Below are positions 47,061-55,941 of a stretch of 64,000 nt of DNA, in pieces. The notes below the pieces were generated by a model, which saw only the letters and a program-made list of their open reading frames with translations, did no database searches and was not told the origin of the DNA. The stretch comes from CAWEFA01 sp963851385 (lineage in GTDB: Bacteria; Bacteroidota; Bacteroidia; Bacteroidales; DTGW01). The translations under genes and the position numbers were made by a program. The DNA is taken from positions 270,461 to 334,460 of the forward strand of contig CAWKPE010000018.1 of the NCBI GenBank assembly GCA_963851385.1, read 5' to 3'. The first letter of the stretch is position 1. Every line of letters starts with the position of its first letter.

Positions 47061-47540
47061 TTATCTGTTTTTTTTCAATACTACTTTATTACCTGTTAAT
47101 TCCGGTTTCCAATGATCATTAAGTACTCTACCCGCATATCTTAGATAGAGACGGGACCGAATACTCGCCTTTTCTTTTTCTTTTTCTTCATCTTCTTTAA
47201 ATTCTCCCGAAAATTCGTAAGAAATAGTAAAATTGTGTTGATGGTGAAACATTTTAATAATTTCAATCACGGTGGCAATAACACCATAAATTTCTCCTCT
47301 GTTAGTAACAGGATAATCGTGCTCAAATTCATCACTTAATACAGTAAAATTAACAATCATCTCAAGAATTTTACTTGCCTTTGGTGCAAAACGCACTTCA
47401 TATAATAGGCCGCTTCCAGTAATAAAGTGATATACATAACCACTTTCAATTGCAGGTGGAGTAATAGGAAAAACAAGATTAACCGGATTATATTCCGGTA
47501 AAATAATAAAATCTTCTCTATGTTCTGATTCAATAGTCAT
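47061..47540 (-). CDS. Conserved hypothetical protein
   Basis: 159 residues from the ATG at 47540; an in-frame start at 47561 would add seven residues. No signal peptide or membrane helix is seen. It is an alpha/beta protein with GYVYHFITGSGLLYEVRF, VTNRGEIYGVIATVIEIIKM, a charged low-complexity patch (EKEKEKA) and SRLYLRYAGRVLNDHWKPE. I do not recognise the family with confidence. It is 2 bp before the ABC ATPase gene on the same strand, so the two are likely co-transcribed. Confidence 0.65.
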   Translation of the reverse strand: MTIESEHREDFIILPEYNPVNLVFPITPPAIESGYVYHFITGSGLLYEVRFAPKASKILEMIVNFTVLSDEFEHDYPVTNRGEIYGVIATVIEIIKMFHHQHNFTISYEFSGEFKEDEEKEKEKASIRSRLYLRYAGRVLNDHWKPELTGNKVVLKKNR

Positions 47541-47666
47541 TTTATTACAGTATAAGAACATAAGGTAAAGGGTTAAAGGAAATTTTCCCTCTGTCTTTTA
47601 CCATCGAATCTCAAAAATTTAGATACAAAGATACCTATGAGCAAATACTTTCTTAAAATATTGACA

Positions 47667-49028
47667 CTAACCAAATAATATCTTAGGTAATTGCTCAACT
47701 TTACTAATAAATGATACATTAATTTTTTTGGAAAAATTTTTAAGATTTTTTTGGTTTGCTTTTGGAATAATAATTTTTTCGAATCCTAATTTTTCTGCTT
47801 CAGCAATTCGTTGTTCTATTCTATAAACCGGACGTATTTCTCCGGATAAACTTATTTCTCCTGAAAGACAAGTTTTACGGGAGATAACCAAATCGGCATT
47901 TGATGATAGGATGGCTGCAGTAATTGGAAGATCAATAGCAGGGTCATCAACCTTTATTCCGCCTGCAATATTAAGAAATACATCTTTTACTCCTAACCTG
48001 AAACCGGCACGTTTTTCAAGTACAGCTAATAACATATTCAATCTCCTGAAATCAAAACCAGTTGTGGATCTTTGAGGTGTTCCATAAACTGCTGAACTGA
48101 CCAAAGCCTGGGTTTCTATTAAATATGGACGAATACCATTCACTGTCACAGCGATTGCAATACCACTAAGTTGTTCGTCGCTATGGGTTATTAATATTTC
48201 AGATGGGTTGAGCACTTCAATAAGGCCTGTACCTTGCATTTCAAATATGCCAATTTCTGAAGTTGAACCAAAACGATTCTTAGTAGCTCTTAAAATCCGG
48301 TAAAGATATTGTCTGTCTCCTTCAAACTGCAAAACCGTGTCAACCATGTGTTCAAGTACTTTTGGTCCGGCCAGGCTACCATCTTTTACAATATGCCCGA
48401 TTAAAATTACCGGAACTGAAGAATTTTTTGCATATCTGAGCAACCTTGATGTGCATTCCCGAATTTGAGAAACACTGCCCGGAGTAGATTCGATATATTC
48501 TGCATAAAGAGTTTGAATAGAATCAATGATTACTAAATCAGGTTTAAATTCTTCGAGACTTGCTATAACCTGGTCAAGTGAGGTTTCACAAAGCAGATGA
48601 CAATTATTATTTAAATCGCCCAAGCGCTGTGCTCTGAGCTTTATTTGTTCTGCACTTTCTTCACCTGAAATATAAAGTGATTTTATTTTTGACAATCTCA
48701 GTACCAACTGTAAGGCCAAAGTTGATTTTCCTATACCCGGTTCTCCTCCAAGCAAGATAACAGAACCCTGAACAATACCTCCGCCCAAGGTGCGGTTTAA
48801 TTCTTCACTAAGAGTATCCAGCCTTTTTTTCTCACTATATTTTACCTCGTTTAACGGTATTGGTTTTAATGAAACACCTGAAGGTTTATTAAAATTACGG
48901 TTGGTTTCTTTAATTACAACTTCTTCAACAAAAGAATTCCATTCTCCGCAAGTAGCGCAACGTCCCAGCCATTTTGCAGATTCAGCACCACAGTTTTGAC
49001 AGACATATTTAGTTTTTGACTTAGGCAT
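47667..49028 (-). CDS. radA: DNA repair protein RadA/Sms
   Basis: 453 residues from ATG 49028, which starts directly at the zinc finger (CQNCGAESAKWLGRCATCGEW); 12 extra upstream residues from 49064 are unlikely. The RecA-like core has Walker A GGEPGIGKST, the RadA-specific KNRFGS (in TKNRFGSTSEIGIFEM), and a C-terminal Lon-like domain. RadA is a DnaB-type branch-migration helicase in recombinational repair. It is alone on its strand near a broken heptose gene. Confidence 0.96.
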   Translation of the reverse strand: MPKSKTKYVCQNCGAESAKWLGRCATCGEWNSFVEEVVIKETNRNFNKPSGVSLKPIPLNEVKYSEKKRLDTLSEELNRTLGGGIVQGSVILLGGEPGIGKSTLALQLVLRLSKIKSLYISGEESAEQIKLRAQRLGDLNNNCHLLCETSLDQVIASLEEFKPDLVIIDSIQTLYAEYIESTPGSVSQIRECTSRLLRYAKNSSVPVILIGHIVKDGSLAGPKVLEHMVDTVLQFEGDRQYLYRILRATKNRFGSTSEIGIFEMQGTGLIEVLNPSEILITHSDEQLSGIAIAVTVNGIRPYLIETQALVSSAVYGTPQRSTTGFDFRRLNMLLAVLEKRAGFRLGVKDVFLNIAGGIKVDDPAIDLPITAAILSSNADLVISRKTCLSGEISLSGEIRPVYRIEQRIAEAEKLGFEKIIIPKANQKNLKNFSKKINVSFISKVEQLPKILFG

Positions 49029-49133
49029 TGAGTATTGGAGAATTGATATAATTCTTATAAACATTAAAGTTAGTAAAATCTATCATACAATTTTTCTTTT
49101 AGCAAGAACCTAAATCCCAACGCCTAAAGCCAA

Positions 49134-49614
49134 TTATTTTAGAAGTTTCTTAATTATCCCTGTTGTTGAATGTCCCTTAACCAATGGAATTGTAATCACC
49201 TGGCCTCCTTTTTTCTTTACTATATCATAACCTACGATATCTGATGTTTCATAGTCACCACCTTTAACAAGAATATCAGGTTGAATTGATTTAATAAGGT
49301 TGTAAGGTGTATCCTCATTAAATAACACCACATAGGTAACAAAATACATAGATGCCAATACTTTTGCACGAGTCTCCTGATCCTGAATGGGTCTATTGTC
49401 CCCTTTTATTTTTTTTACGGATTCATCAGTATTCAATCCTACTATTAATAAGATCTCCCAGTTTAGCTGCCTTGATGAGGTATTCCACATGACCCTGATG
49501 TATAATATCAAAACAACCATTGGTAAATACTATTTTCTTACCTAAAAAGCGTATCCTTGCTATTAATCTGCTCAATTCAGGTTCTGAAACAATTTTCGAT
49601 TTCAACTTTTCCAT
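49134..49614 (-). pseudogene. rfaE2: D-glycero-beta-D-manno-heptose-1-phosphate adenylyltransferase (RfaE2), frameshifted
   Basis: The first frame (from ATG 49614) gives the nucleotidyltransferase start with KIVFTNGCFDIIHQGHVEYL and KAAKLGD. The rest continues in a second frame as LLIVGLNTDESVKKIKGDNR, YVVLFNEDTPYNLIKSIQPD, ILVKGGDY and a C-terminal STTGIIKKLL. Together these form a complete RfaE2/HldE-C protein of normal length, which makes ADP-heptose for LPS. A single extra base near 49450 explains the change. It is either a true frameshift mutation or a sequencing error. Confidence 0.85.
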
Positions 49615-49632
49615 ATAGAACAGGTTTTCTTT

Positions 49633-50649
49633 TTATTTAGGAACTAAATTTCTTTTTCTTCTTAACATAAGAATACTCATAGAAATTGCGCCTGTAACTA
49701 CCAAACCAATCATTTGAGGTTCGTGAAGTAAAACTGCACTTGCAAATGATTCATCTGGTGCTACTCCGTACAATCCAGTTAATCCTAATATTATCATTAC
49801 ATGATATGCACCCATTCCTCCCTGCACCGGAGCAACCATACCATAACTACCCAAAACCAAAATAAACAAACCAGCACTTGGTAAAAGTTTGGATGTAGAA
49901 GATAAAGAGAAAAAAATAACGTATGTCATTAGATAATACAAAGTCCACATCAATATGGTATAAAATAAAAAAGTTTTTTTCCTTTTCAATTTCAATACTG
50001 TTTTAATACCTTTTATTACACCATTACCAATTTCTCCTATTTTTTTAATTACAACTATATTTTTAATTCGTTGCCGGAAAATATAAATTAACGATAATAG
50101 AGCGACAATGCTAATTAAAATAAATATCCAAATAAGAGCAGAAAAATTTAATGTTGTAGATATTTTTTTACTTAAAACATCAAAGACTTTAATTTTTAAA
50201 AAGCTTCCAAAATATTTTAATTTTATAAGTACTGTAATAATAGTAAGAACTAATAAGCAAAGGATATCAAAGGCTCTTTCTGCTATAACAGTTCCCAACA
50301 AAACTTCAGGAGGTAATTTTTCAATTCTGCTCAAAGTACCGCAGCGAACCACTTCACCAATTCTTGGCAATGCATAGTTGGACATATAGCCAATTGTAAG
50401 AGCATGATAAGTATTAATAAGTTTTGGATAATATCCAAGTGGTTCAATAAGCAGGTTCCATCTGTACGCTCTTACAAAAAGAGCTATATAAGCCAGAGCC
50501 AATGATATTAGTATCCAAGAATAATTGGCACTAAATAGAATATTTTTAATTTTATGGATGTCTTTGCCACGTAATGCAAAATATAAAAGCAGAATTGCCA
50601 ATCCAATAAATAAAATGTATTGCGCAATGTTGATTATTATTTTTTTCAA
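49633..50649 (-). CDS. Flippase-like integral membrane protein (LPG synthase TM family)
   Basis: 338 residues with about eight membrane helices. YALPRIGEVVRCGTLSRIEKLPPEVLLGTVIAERAFD spans the conserved family core. GSYGMVAPVQGGMGAYHVMI is the C-terminal motif of the UPF0104/AglD-like lysylphosphatidylglycerol synthase TM family. Members are thought to move lipids or lipid-linked sugars. It is 18 bp after the rfaE2 gene in the direction upstream, and panD begins 7 bp before it on the same strand, so it may be the third gene of a panC-panD run. Function not proven. Confidence 0.85.
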   Translation of the reverse strand: MKKIIINIAQYILFIGLAILLLYFALRGKDIHKIKNILFSANYSWILISLALAYIALFVRAYRWNLLIEPLGYYPKLINTYHALTIGYMSNYALPRIGEVVRCGTLSRIEKLPPEVLLGTVIAERAFDILCLLVLTIITVLIKLKYFGSFLKIKVFDVLSKKISTTLNFSALIWIFILISIVALLSLIYIFRQRIKNIVVIKKIGEIGNGVIKGIKTVLKLKRKKTFLFYTILMWTLYYLMTYVIFFSLSSTSKLLPSAGLFILVLGSYGMVAPVQGGMGAYHVMIILGLTGLYGVAPDESFASAVLLHEPQMIGLVVTGAISMSILMLRRKRNLVPK

Positions 50650-50656
50650 AGTATAA

Positions 50657-51010
50657 TTATTTAATAAGTTTATTAGTATTTGTATCTGGAAATATTATTG
50701 AGGATTTGAAATTTTTTGCTTCGTTAAACTCTATCATAGCAAATGACATGATTATGATAACATCACCTACCATAAACTTGCGGGCAGCTGGACCATTGAG
50801 AGTAATTTGTCCTGATCCACGTTTACCCTTTATTACATAAGTTTCAAGACGTTCTCCATTATTCACGTTTAAAACCTGCACTTTTTCTCTTTCAATTAAA
50901 TTTGCTGCATCCATAAGATCTTCATCAATACCGATGCTTCCCACGTAATGAAGATTTGCTTCGGTGACAGTGACCATATGAATTTTTGATTTTAATATTT
51001 CAATCCACAT
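50657..51010 (-). CDS. panD: Aspartate 1-decarboxylase
   Basis: 117 residues. It makes beta-alanine from aspartate for pantothenate. The self-cleaving Gly-Ser is at HYVGSIGID (Ser25, which becomes the pyruvoyl group), with the preceding KSKIHMVTVTEANL and later LNGPAARKFMVGDVIIIMSF. It is transcribed 48 bp after panC, whose product uses its beta-alanine, so the pair is functionally linked. Confidence 0.97.
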   Translation of the reverse strand: MWIEILKSKIHMVTVTEANLHYVGSIGIDEDLMDAANLIEREKVQVLNVNNGERLETYVIKGKRGSGQITLNGPAARKFMVGDVIIIMSFAMIEFNEAKNFKSSIIFPDTNTNKLIK

Positions 51011-51058
51011 TGTATTTTATTCAAAGTTTAAAGTTTCAAGTTTAAAATTAGTCGAGCT

Positions 51059-51901
51059 TTAATTAAATCTTACATTATCAATTAACCTGACAGTTCTTGT
51101 TTTAACAGCAATACAACCGACTTTGTTGCTCTTATCATTCCAGTTTTTCACTGGCTGTAATTCCAAATCATCTACTATTTCGAAATATTCTACTTTCAAA
51201 AATGGGTTTGAATTTATTTTCTCAACTACCCAATTAATAAGCTGAGTTATACCGATTTTTTTCTGCATTTCAACAGCTTTTCGCAATGTTTGATATATCA
51301 ATGGTGCGTTCTTTCGTTCTTCCGGTGCAAGTAACAAATTTCTTGAACTCATCGCTAAACCATCAGGTTCACGCAACGTAGGACAAGATATAATTTTAAC
51401 AGGTATATTTAAAATGCGCACCAGAAATTTAATAATTGCCAACTGTTGAAAATCTTTTTCGCCAAAATAAGCATTGGTTGGTTCAACAACATCAAATAGT
51501 TTTGTGACAATTTGCGCAACCCCATTAAAATGACCAGGTCTATGCACTCCTTCCATTACTTCACCTAATTTCCCAAACTTAAAAATTCTTGTATCGGTCT
51601 CAGGATACATCTCTTTCACATCGGGACAAAACACAAAGTCGATTTTTTCAGCTTCAATTATCTGCAAATCTTTATCAAGATTTCTGGGATAATTTTTTAA
51701 ATCGTTTTTATCATTGAACTGACTTGGATTTACAAAAATACTACAAATTGAAATATTGTTTTCGTTTTTACATTTCCTCAATAGTGAACAATGACCTGCA
51801 TGCAAAGCTCCCATAGTAGGAACAAATCCAATACTTATCCCTTTTTTACGAAAAGATTCAAGTTTGTCTATTAATTCCTTTTTATATTGAATTACTTGCA
51901 T
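51059..51901 (-). CDS. panC: Pantothenate synthetase (pantoate--beta-alanine ligase)
   Basis: 280 residues from ATG 51901; an upstream start at 51952 would add an unneeded hydrophobic leader. The ATP-binding motifs FVPTMGALHAGHCSLLR, SIFVNPSQFN, YFGEKDFQQL and MSSRNLLL are complete. It joins pantoate and beta-alanine with ATP. It is divergent from the glycogen-synthase-like gene, and panD follows. Confidence 0.97.
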   Translation of the reverse strand: MQVIQYKKELIDKLESFRKKGISIGFVPTMGALHAGHCSLLRKCKNENNISICSIFVNPSQFNDKNDLKNYPRNLDKDLQIIEAEKIDFVFCPDVKEMYPETDTRIFKFGKLGEVMEGVHRPGHFNGVAQIVTKLFDVVEPTNAYFGEKDFQQLAIIKFLVRILNIPVKIISCPTLREPDGLAMSSRNLLLAPEERKNAPLIYQTLRKAVEMQKKIGITQLINWVVEKINSNPFLKVEYFEIVDDLELQPVKNWNDKSNKVGCIAVKTRTVRLIDNVRFN

Positions 51902-52014
51902 AAAAAATTTAACAAATATAATGATAATTTGAAATGCTATTTGGTAGTTCAAAATAGTAATACTTCAAATTTTGACGATAAAACGCATATTATCTGAATA
52001 TGATTATTTTTTAG

Positions 52015-52022
52015 TAATTTTG
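52015..52022 (+). promoter_or_regulatory. Candidate -7 element for the glycogen-synthase-like gene
   Basis: TAATTTTG matches TAnnTTTG, 25 bases before the ATG at 52048. No clear -33 was found. Confidence 0.4.
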
Positions 52023-52047
52023 CAGGAACTTAGTAAAATATACATAA

Positions 52048-52860
52048 ATGGAGAGCGTAAAGGTTTTATACATTTCGCAAGAAATTATGCCTTATCTTCC
52101 GGAAACAGAGATGTCTATCATTGCACGAAACCTTCCACAAGGTATACAAGAAAGAGGTAGAGAAATCCGGACATTTATGCCAAAATTTGGATGTATAAAC
52201 GAAAGAAGAAACCAACTACACGAAGTAATCAGACTCTCCGGGATGAACTTAATTATTAATGATTCTGATCATCCTCTGATTATCAAAGTAGCATCAATTC
52301 AATCAGCCCGAATGCAGGTATATTTTATTGACAACGAAGATTATTTCCAGCGTAAAGCTATTTTTACTGATGAAAATGGAAATTATTTTAGTGACAATGA
52401 TGAACGTTGTATCTTTTTCTGCAGGGGTGTTATTGAAACTGTAAAAAAGCTCAGATGGTCGCCGGACATTATTCATTGTCATGGTTGGTTTACCTCTTTA
52501 ATTCCTATTTACATAAAAAAATCATTTAACGACGAACCTCTTTTTGCAAATTCAAAGGTTATATGCTCACTATACGATAATGGTTATTCTGAAAAATTTA
52601 GTAAAAATTTTGCAAATAAAATTCTTTTCGAAGGAATTGAAAATTCTGATGTCAAAATCTTAAAAGAACCATTATATAATAATTTAATTAAATTGGCCGT
52701 TCAATATTCCGACGGGGTAATTTTTGGCAGTGAAAATCTTTCAAAAGATATTCTTGAATACATGAATAAAACGAAAATACCGTATCTTGATTGTCAATCA
52801 TCAGAATTATATGTTGATGAATATTCAATATTTTATGATAAGATATTAGGAGAAAAATAA
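52048..52860 (+). CDS. Glycogen/starch-synthase N-terminal-domain protein (truncated type)
   Basis: 270 residues, about half the length of GlgA. The GT5 N-terminal Rossmann domain is visible: VLYISQEIMPYLPETEMSII, LPQGIQERGREIRTFMPKFG, the KLRWSPDIIHCHGWFTSLIP loop and YSDGVIFGSENLSKDILEYM. The KxGG motif that binds ADP-glucose is replaced (LPETEM), and the C-terminal nucleotide domain is missing. A short GlgA-like protein of this kind next to panC/panD is a recurrent Bacteroidota arrangement. It probably does not make glycogen. A 74-codon ORF overlaps its stop. Confidence 0.8.
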   Translation: MESVKVLYISQEIMPYLPETEMSIIARNLPQGIQERGREIRTFMPKFGCINERRNQLHEVIRLSGMNLIINDSDHPLIIKVASIQSARMQVYFIDNEDYFQRKAIFTDENGNYFSDNDERCIFFCRGVIETVKKLRWSPDIIHCHGWFTSLIPIYIKKSFNDEPLFANSKVICSLYDNGYSEKFSKNFANKILFEGIENSDVKILKEPLYNNLIKLAVQYSDGVIFGSENLSKDILEYMNKTKIPYLDCQSSELYVDEYSIFYDKILGEK

Positions 52861-53084
52861 TGTTTTTATCTAAATTATTTTTGATCGACTTTGCAATTTT
52901 TAGATTTCTCCAACTTTTTATACATGCTACATCAAAGTTTGTACTGAGAGTCATTGAAAACGATTCTCCTGTATCTGATTTTAAAATTTTTAAACTATAT
53001 AGAAATGGATTTGTTAATAATGTAATGTATACTGCTGATAAATTATTTATTCTGAATGTATCAGAGTTCATACAAAAATATTAA
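52860..53084 (+). CDS. Small hypothetical protein overlapping the glgA-like stop
   Basis: 74 residues. The start ATG shares the last A of the previous TAA (TAATG), which favours translational coupling. The N-terminus is hydrophobic (MFLSKLFLIDFAIFRFLQLF) and the end reads NVMYTADKLFILNVSEFIQK. The position is where Bacteroidota often carry a DUF4270 lipoprotein gene, and the tail faintly recalls the YxFNIxRYVQ motif of that family. It might be a decayed DUF4270 remnant or a genuine small protein. Confidence 0.35.
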   Translation: MFLSKLFLIDFAIFRFLQLFIHATSKFVLRVIENDSPVSDFKIFKLYRNGFVNNVMYTADKLFILNVSEFIQKY

Positions 53085-53203
53085 AACCAGGATTTATTTT
53101 AAAACCTGTTACATAAGATTACTTATTAGCAGTTGCAATTAATAAAAGAAATATAAATGTCAAGTTCTAAATATCATACTCGAAATTTAATAACCAAATA
53201 AAA

Positions 53204-55039
53204 ATGTGTGGTATCGTTGGCTATATTGGCAATAAAGAAGCTTATCCCATTTTATTAAACGGTTTGAAACGACTTGAATACCGTGGATACGATTCTGCAG
53301 GTATTTCAATGCTTAATTCAAAACCTAATATATATAAATGCAGGGGTAAAGTGAGTGATTTGGAATCCTTTATTAATGGAAAAGATGTTTCCGGAACAAT
53401 AGGCATAGGTCATACACGATGGGCCACTCATGGAGAACCTAATGATATTAATGCGCATCCACATTCATCAATGAATGGAAAATTTATTCTGATTCATAAT
53501 GGCATCATTGAAAATTATGCACCTTTAAAAAAACGACTTGTAGACAGGGGTTATATTTTCAAAGGAGAAACCGATACTGAAGTACTTGTTAATTTAATCG
53601 AGTACATTTATTCAAAAGGAAATATTTCAGCAGAAATAGCTACACGTCTTGCTCTTACTAAAGTAGTTGGTGCATATGGATTGGTTATCATGTGTACTGA
53701 TGAACCTGACAAATTAATTGCAGCACGTAAAGGCAGTCCATTAGTAATAGGTGTTGGTGATGGAGAATATTTTGTTGCATCTGATGCTACTCCTATAGTC
53801 GAACACACAAATAGTGTTATTTATTTAAATGATAATGATGTTGCAATATTAAAAAAAGATGAATTAACACTTAAAACAGTTACAAACGATTTAATAAAAC
53901 CAAAAATTCATAAACTAGATCTTGATATTGGTGAAATTGAAAAAAATGGTTTTGAGCATTTCATGCTTAAGGAAATTTTTGAACAACCCAAGGCTATCCT
54001 GGATACTTTTAGAGGAAGGATAAATCCTGAAACTTTTGACATACACCTTGGCGGTTTATATTCAGTAATGCCTAAACTGCTAGATGCCAAACGTATTATT
54101 ATTATTGGGTGTGGTACATCGTGGCATGCCGGTCTGGTAGGAGAATATTTATTTGAGGAACTTGCACGTATTCCTGTTGAGGTTGAATATGCTTCAGAAT
54201 TTCGCTACAGAAGCCCGGTTATTTACCCTGATGATGTAGTTATCGCGATTAGTCAAAGCGGTGAAACAGCAGATACTCTTGCTGCTATTCAACTTGCCAA
54301 AGCTGAAGGTGCTACCGTTTTAGGAATATGCAATGTGGTCGGTTCGAGTATACCTCGGGAAACACATGCCGGAGTTTATACTCATGCCGGACCAGAAATT
54401 GGAGTTGCTTCAACAAAAGCATTCACCTGCCAGGTTACTGTTCTAGCCATGATAGCAATTTTAGTTGGTAAAAGCAAAAAGGTTTTATCTGATGATTATT
54501 TTCAGAAATTAGTTCTTGAACTGACTAAAATTCCTGAAAAGATAGAACTCATTCTTCAAAGAAATGAAGAAATTATAAAAATTGCCAAACTTTTTAAAAA
54601 TACTGCAAATTGTCTTTACCTGGGTCGTGGCTATTTATTCCCGGTTGCATTGGAAGGTGCCTTAAAACTTAAAGAAATTTCTTATATTCATGCTGAAGGA
54701 TATCCGGCAGCAGAAATGAAACATGGACCAATTGCACTGATTGATGAAAAAATGCCTGTCGTTTTTATCGCAACCCAAGATAAATCTTACGACAAAATTG
54801 TTTCTAATATTCAGGAAGTAAAAGCCCGAAATGGTATTATTATAGCTGTTGTGACCGAAGGCGATACGACAATTAAAAACATGGCCGATTATACAATAGA
54901 AGTGCCAAATTCTAATGAATCGCTTACACCTTTACTTGCAGTCATTCCTTTGCAATTGCTTTCATATCATATTGCTGTAATGCATGGATGTAATGTAGAT
55001 CAGCCAAGAAATCTGGCAAAATCAGTGACTGTTGAATAG
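53204..55039 (+). CDS. glmS: Glutamine--fructose-6-phosphate aminotransferase (isomerizing)
   Basis: 611 residues, normal length. It makes glucosamine-6-phosphate for peptidoglycan and LPS. The N-terminal glutaminase starts MCGIVGYIGN with Cys2 as nucleophile and has GHTRWATHGEPN. Two SIS domains follow (IIGCGTSWHAGLVGEYLFEE, SQSGETADTLAA, then YLGRGYLFPVALEGALKLKE) and the C-terminal QPRNLAKSVTVE is intact. It is a single-gene unit upstream of the SxtJ-like gene; there is no visible glmS ribozyme. Confidence 0.97.
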   Translation: MCGIVGYIGNKEAYPILLNGLKRLEYRGYDSAGISMLNSKPNIYKCRGKVSDLESFINGKDVSGTIGIGHTRWATHGEPNDINAHPHSSMNGKFILIHNGIIENYAPLKKRLVDRGYIFKGETDTEVLVNLIEYIYSKGNISAEIATRLALTKVVGAYGLVIMCTDEPDKLIAARKGSPLVIGVGDGEYFVASDATPIVEHTNSVIYLNDNDVAILKKDELTLKTVTNDLIKPKIHKLDLDIGEIEKNGFEHFMLKEIFEQPKAILDTFRGRINPETFDIHLGGLYSVMPKLLDAKRIIIIGCGTSWHAGLVGEYLFEELARIPVEVEYASEFRYRSPVIYPDDVVIAISQSGETADTLAAIQLAKAEGATVLGICNVVGSSIPRETHAGVYTHAGPEIGVASTKAFTCQVTVLAMIAILVGKSKKVLSDDYFQKLVLELTKIPEKIELILQRNEEIIKIAKLFKNTANCLYLGRGYLFPVALEGALKLKEISYIHAEGYPAAEMKHGPIALIDEKMPVVFIATQDKSYDKIVSNIQEVKARNGIIIAVVTEGDTTIKNMADYTIEVPNSNESLTPLLAVIPLQLLSYHIAVMHGCNVDQPRNLAKSVTVE

Positions 55040-55150
55040 AATTTAAATTAAAATCTTTGACAGCATATATTCTATCTTAATTTATTTTATCTGTAATCAT
55101 CTTTCCCAAAATAAATATTTATTTAAATTTACGCGCTTAAGAAAATATGC

Positions 55151-55531
55151 GTGAAAACCAGATTTACTCATAAAGAAAATATTGATTCGGGACTTGCTCT
55201 TGTTCTGATTCTTTTATTATCGGGCATAATATGGAAACATGGATGGACAATTAAAGTTTCTGTCTTTTGTATTCTAATAATTATGATTAAACCAACATTG
55301 TTTTATCCATTCACTTTTATCTGGCTTAATATTTCAGATATTCTTGGAAAAACAATGTCAAGAATTATTTTGACAGTTGTTTTCTTGCTTTTTGTAATTC
55401 CGGTTGGTTTTATCAGAAAAATATCAGGCAAAGATAATTTGAAGCTCGACCAATTTCGAAAATCTGATAAATCGGTTTTTATAGAACGAAATCATACATT
55501 TACAAAAGATGACATGCTGAATCCTTATTAG
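55151..55531 (+). CDS. SxtJ-like small membrane protein
   Basis: 126 residues, probably with two or three membrane helices (LALVLILLLSGIIWKH, VSVFCILIIMI, IILTVVFLLFVIPVGFIR). The layout, with NPY at the C-terminus, matches SxtJ-type proteins found next to NodU/CmcH carbamoyltransferases, as in saxitoxin clusters. The activity is unknown. The next two genes are a DUF5989-like miniprotein and a carbamoyltransferase, so the three likely act together. A 254-bp gap with a heptamer repeat array precedes the miniprotein gene. Confidence 0.75.
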   Translation: MKTRFTHKENIDSGLALVLILLLSGIIWKHGWTIKVSVFCILIIMIKPTLFYPFTFIWLNISDILGKTMSRIILTVVFLLFVIPVGFIRKISGKDNLKLDQFRKSDKSVFIERNHTFTKDDMLNPY

Positions 55532-55721
55532 ATAAAGGTAAATGAGAAAGGGAATAAGGTTAAAAGAAAAATAAATATTGAATATCGAATAATGAATGAC
55601 GAATTTTGGATAAATGAACTATCTGTTATTTTGAGATAACCTCCAAACGAATGTGACCTAAAGTTTCAGGAACAATAAAAGTTTTTGACCGCTAAGAGGT
55701 TTGGATTGATGAACTTACAAC

Positions 55722-55777
55722 TTTTGAATTTTGAATTTTGAATTTTGAATTTTGAACTTTGAACTTTAAACTTTAAA
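55722..55777. repeat. Heptamer tandem repeat array
   Basis: Eight 7-base units: five TTTTGAA, then CTTTGAA and two CTTTAAA. The array ends 8 bases before the ATG of the miniprotein gene, so changes in copy number could alter its promoter or ribosome-binding region. A short array of related AAGTTTA/AAGTTTC units occurs near 51017-51045. Confidence 0.85.
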
Positions 55778-55785
55778 CTATTAAT

Positions 55786-55935
55786 ATGGAATTTTTAAAA
55801 GACTTGTGGCAATTTTTAAAAGTACGTAAGAAATTCTGGCTTTTACCTTTAGTGATTATTTTGTTACTGTTTGCTGGAATTATCATTATCACTCAAGGAT
55901 CTGCAATTGCAACTTTCATTTATACTATATTTTAG
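55786..55935 (+). CDS. DUF5989-like miniprotein (SxtK-like)
   Basis: 49 residues, ATG 55786 to TAG 55933-55935. It has one amphipathic N-terminus (MEFLKDLWQFLKVRKKFW) and a single membrane helix (LLPLVIILLLFAGIIII). This is the form of the tiny DUF5989 proteins that sit between SxtJ-like and carbamoyltransferase genes. It ends 6 bases before the carbamoyltransferase start. Too short for most gene finders; the context makes it credible. Confidence 0.75.
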   Translation: MEFLKDLWQFLKVRKKFWLLPLVIILLLFAGIIIITQGSAIATFIYTIF

Positions 55936-55941
55936 CATTTT

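Noticed and set aside
53085..53203. Possible glmS ribozyme upstream of glmS
   Set aside because: No ribozyme core could be recognised in the 119-bp gap.
55722..55777. Heptamer array considered as a CRISPR
   Set aside because: Units are 7 bp with no spacers.
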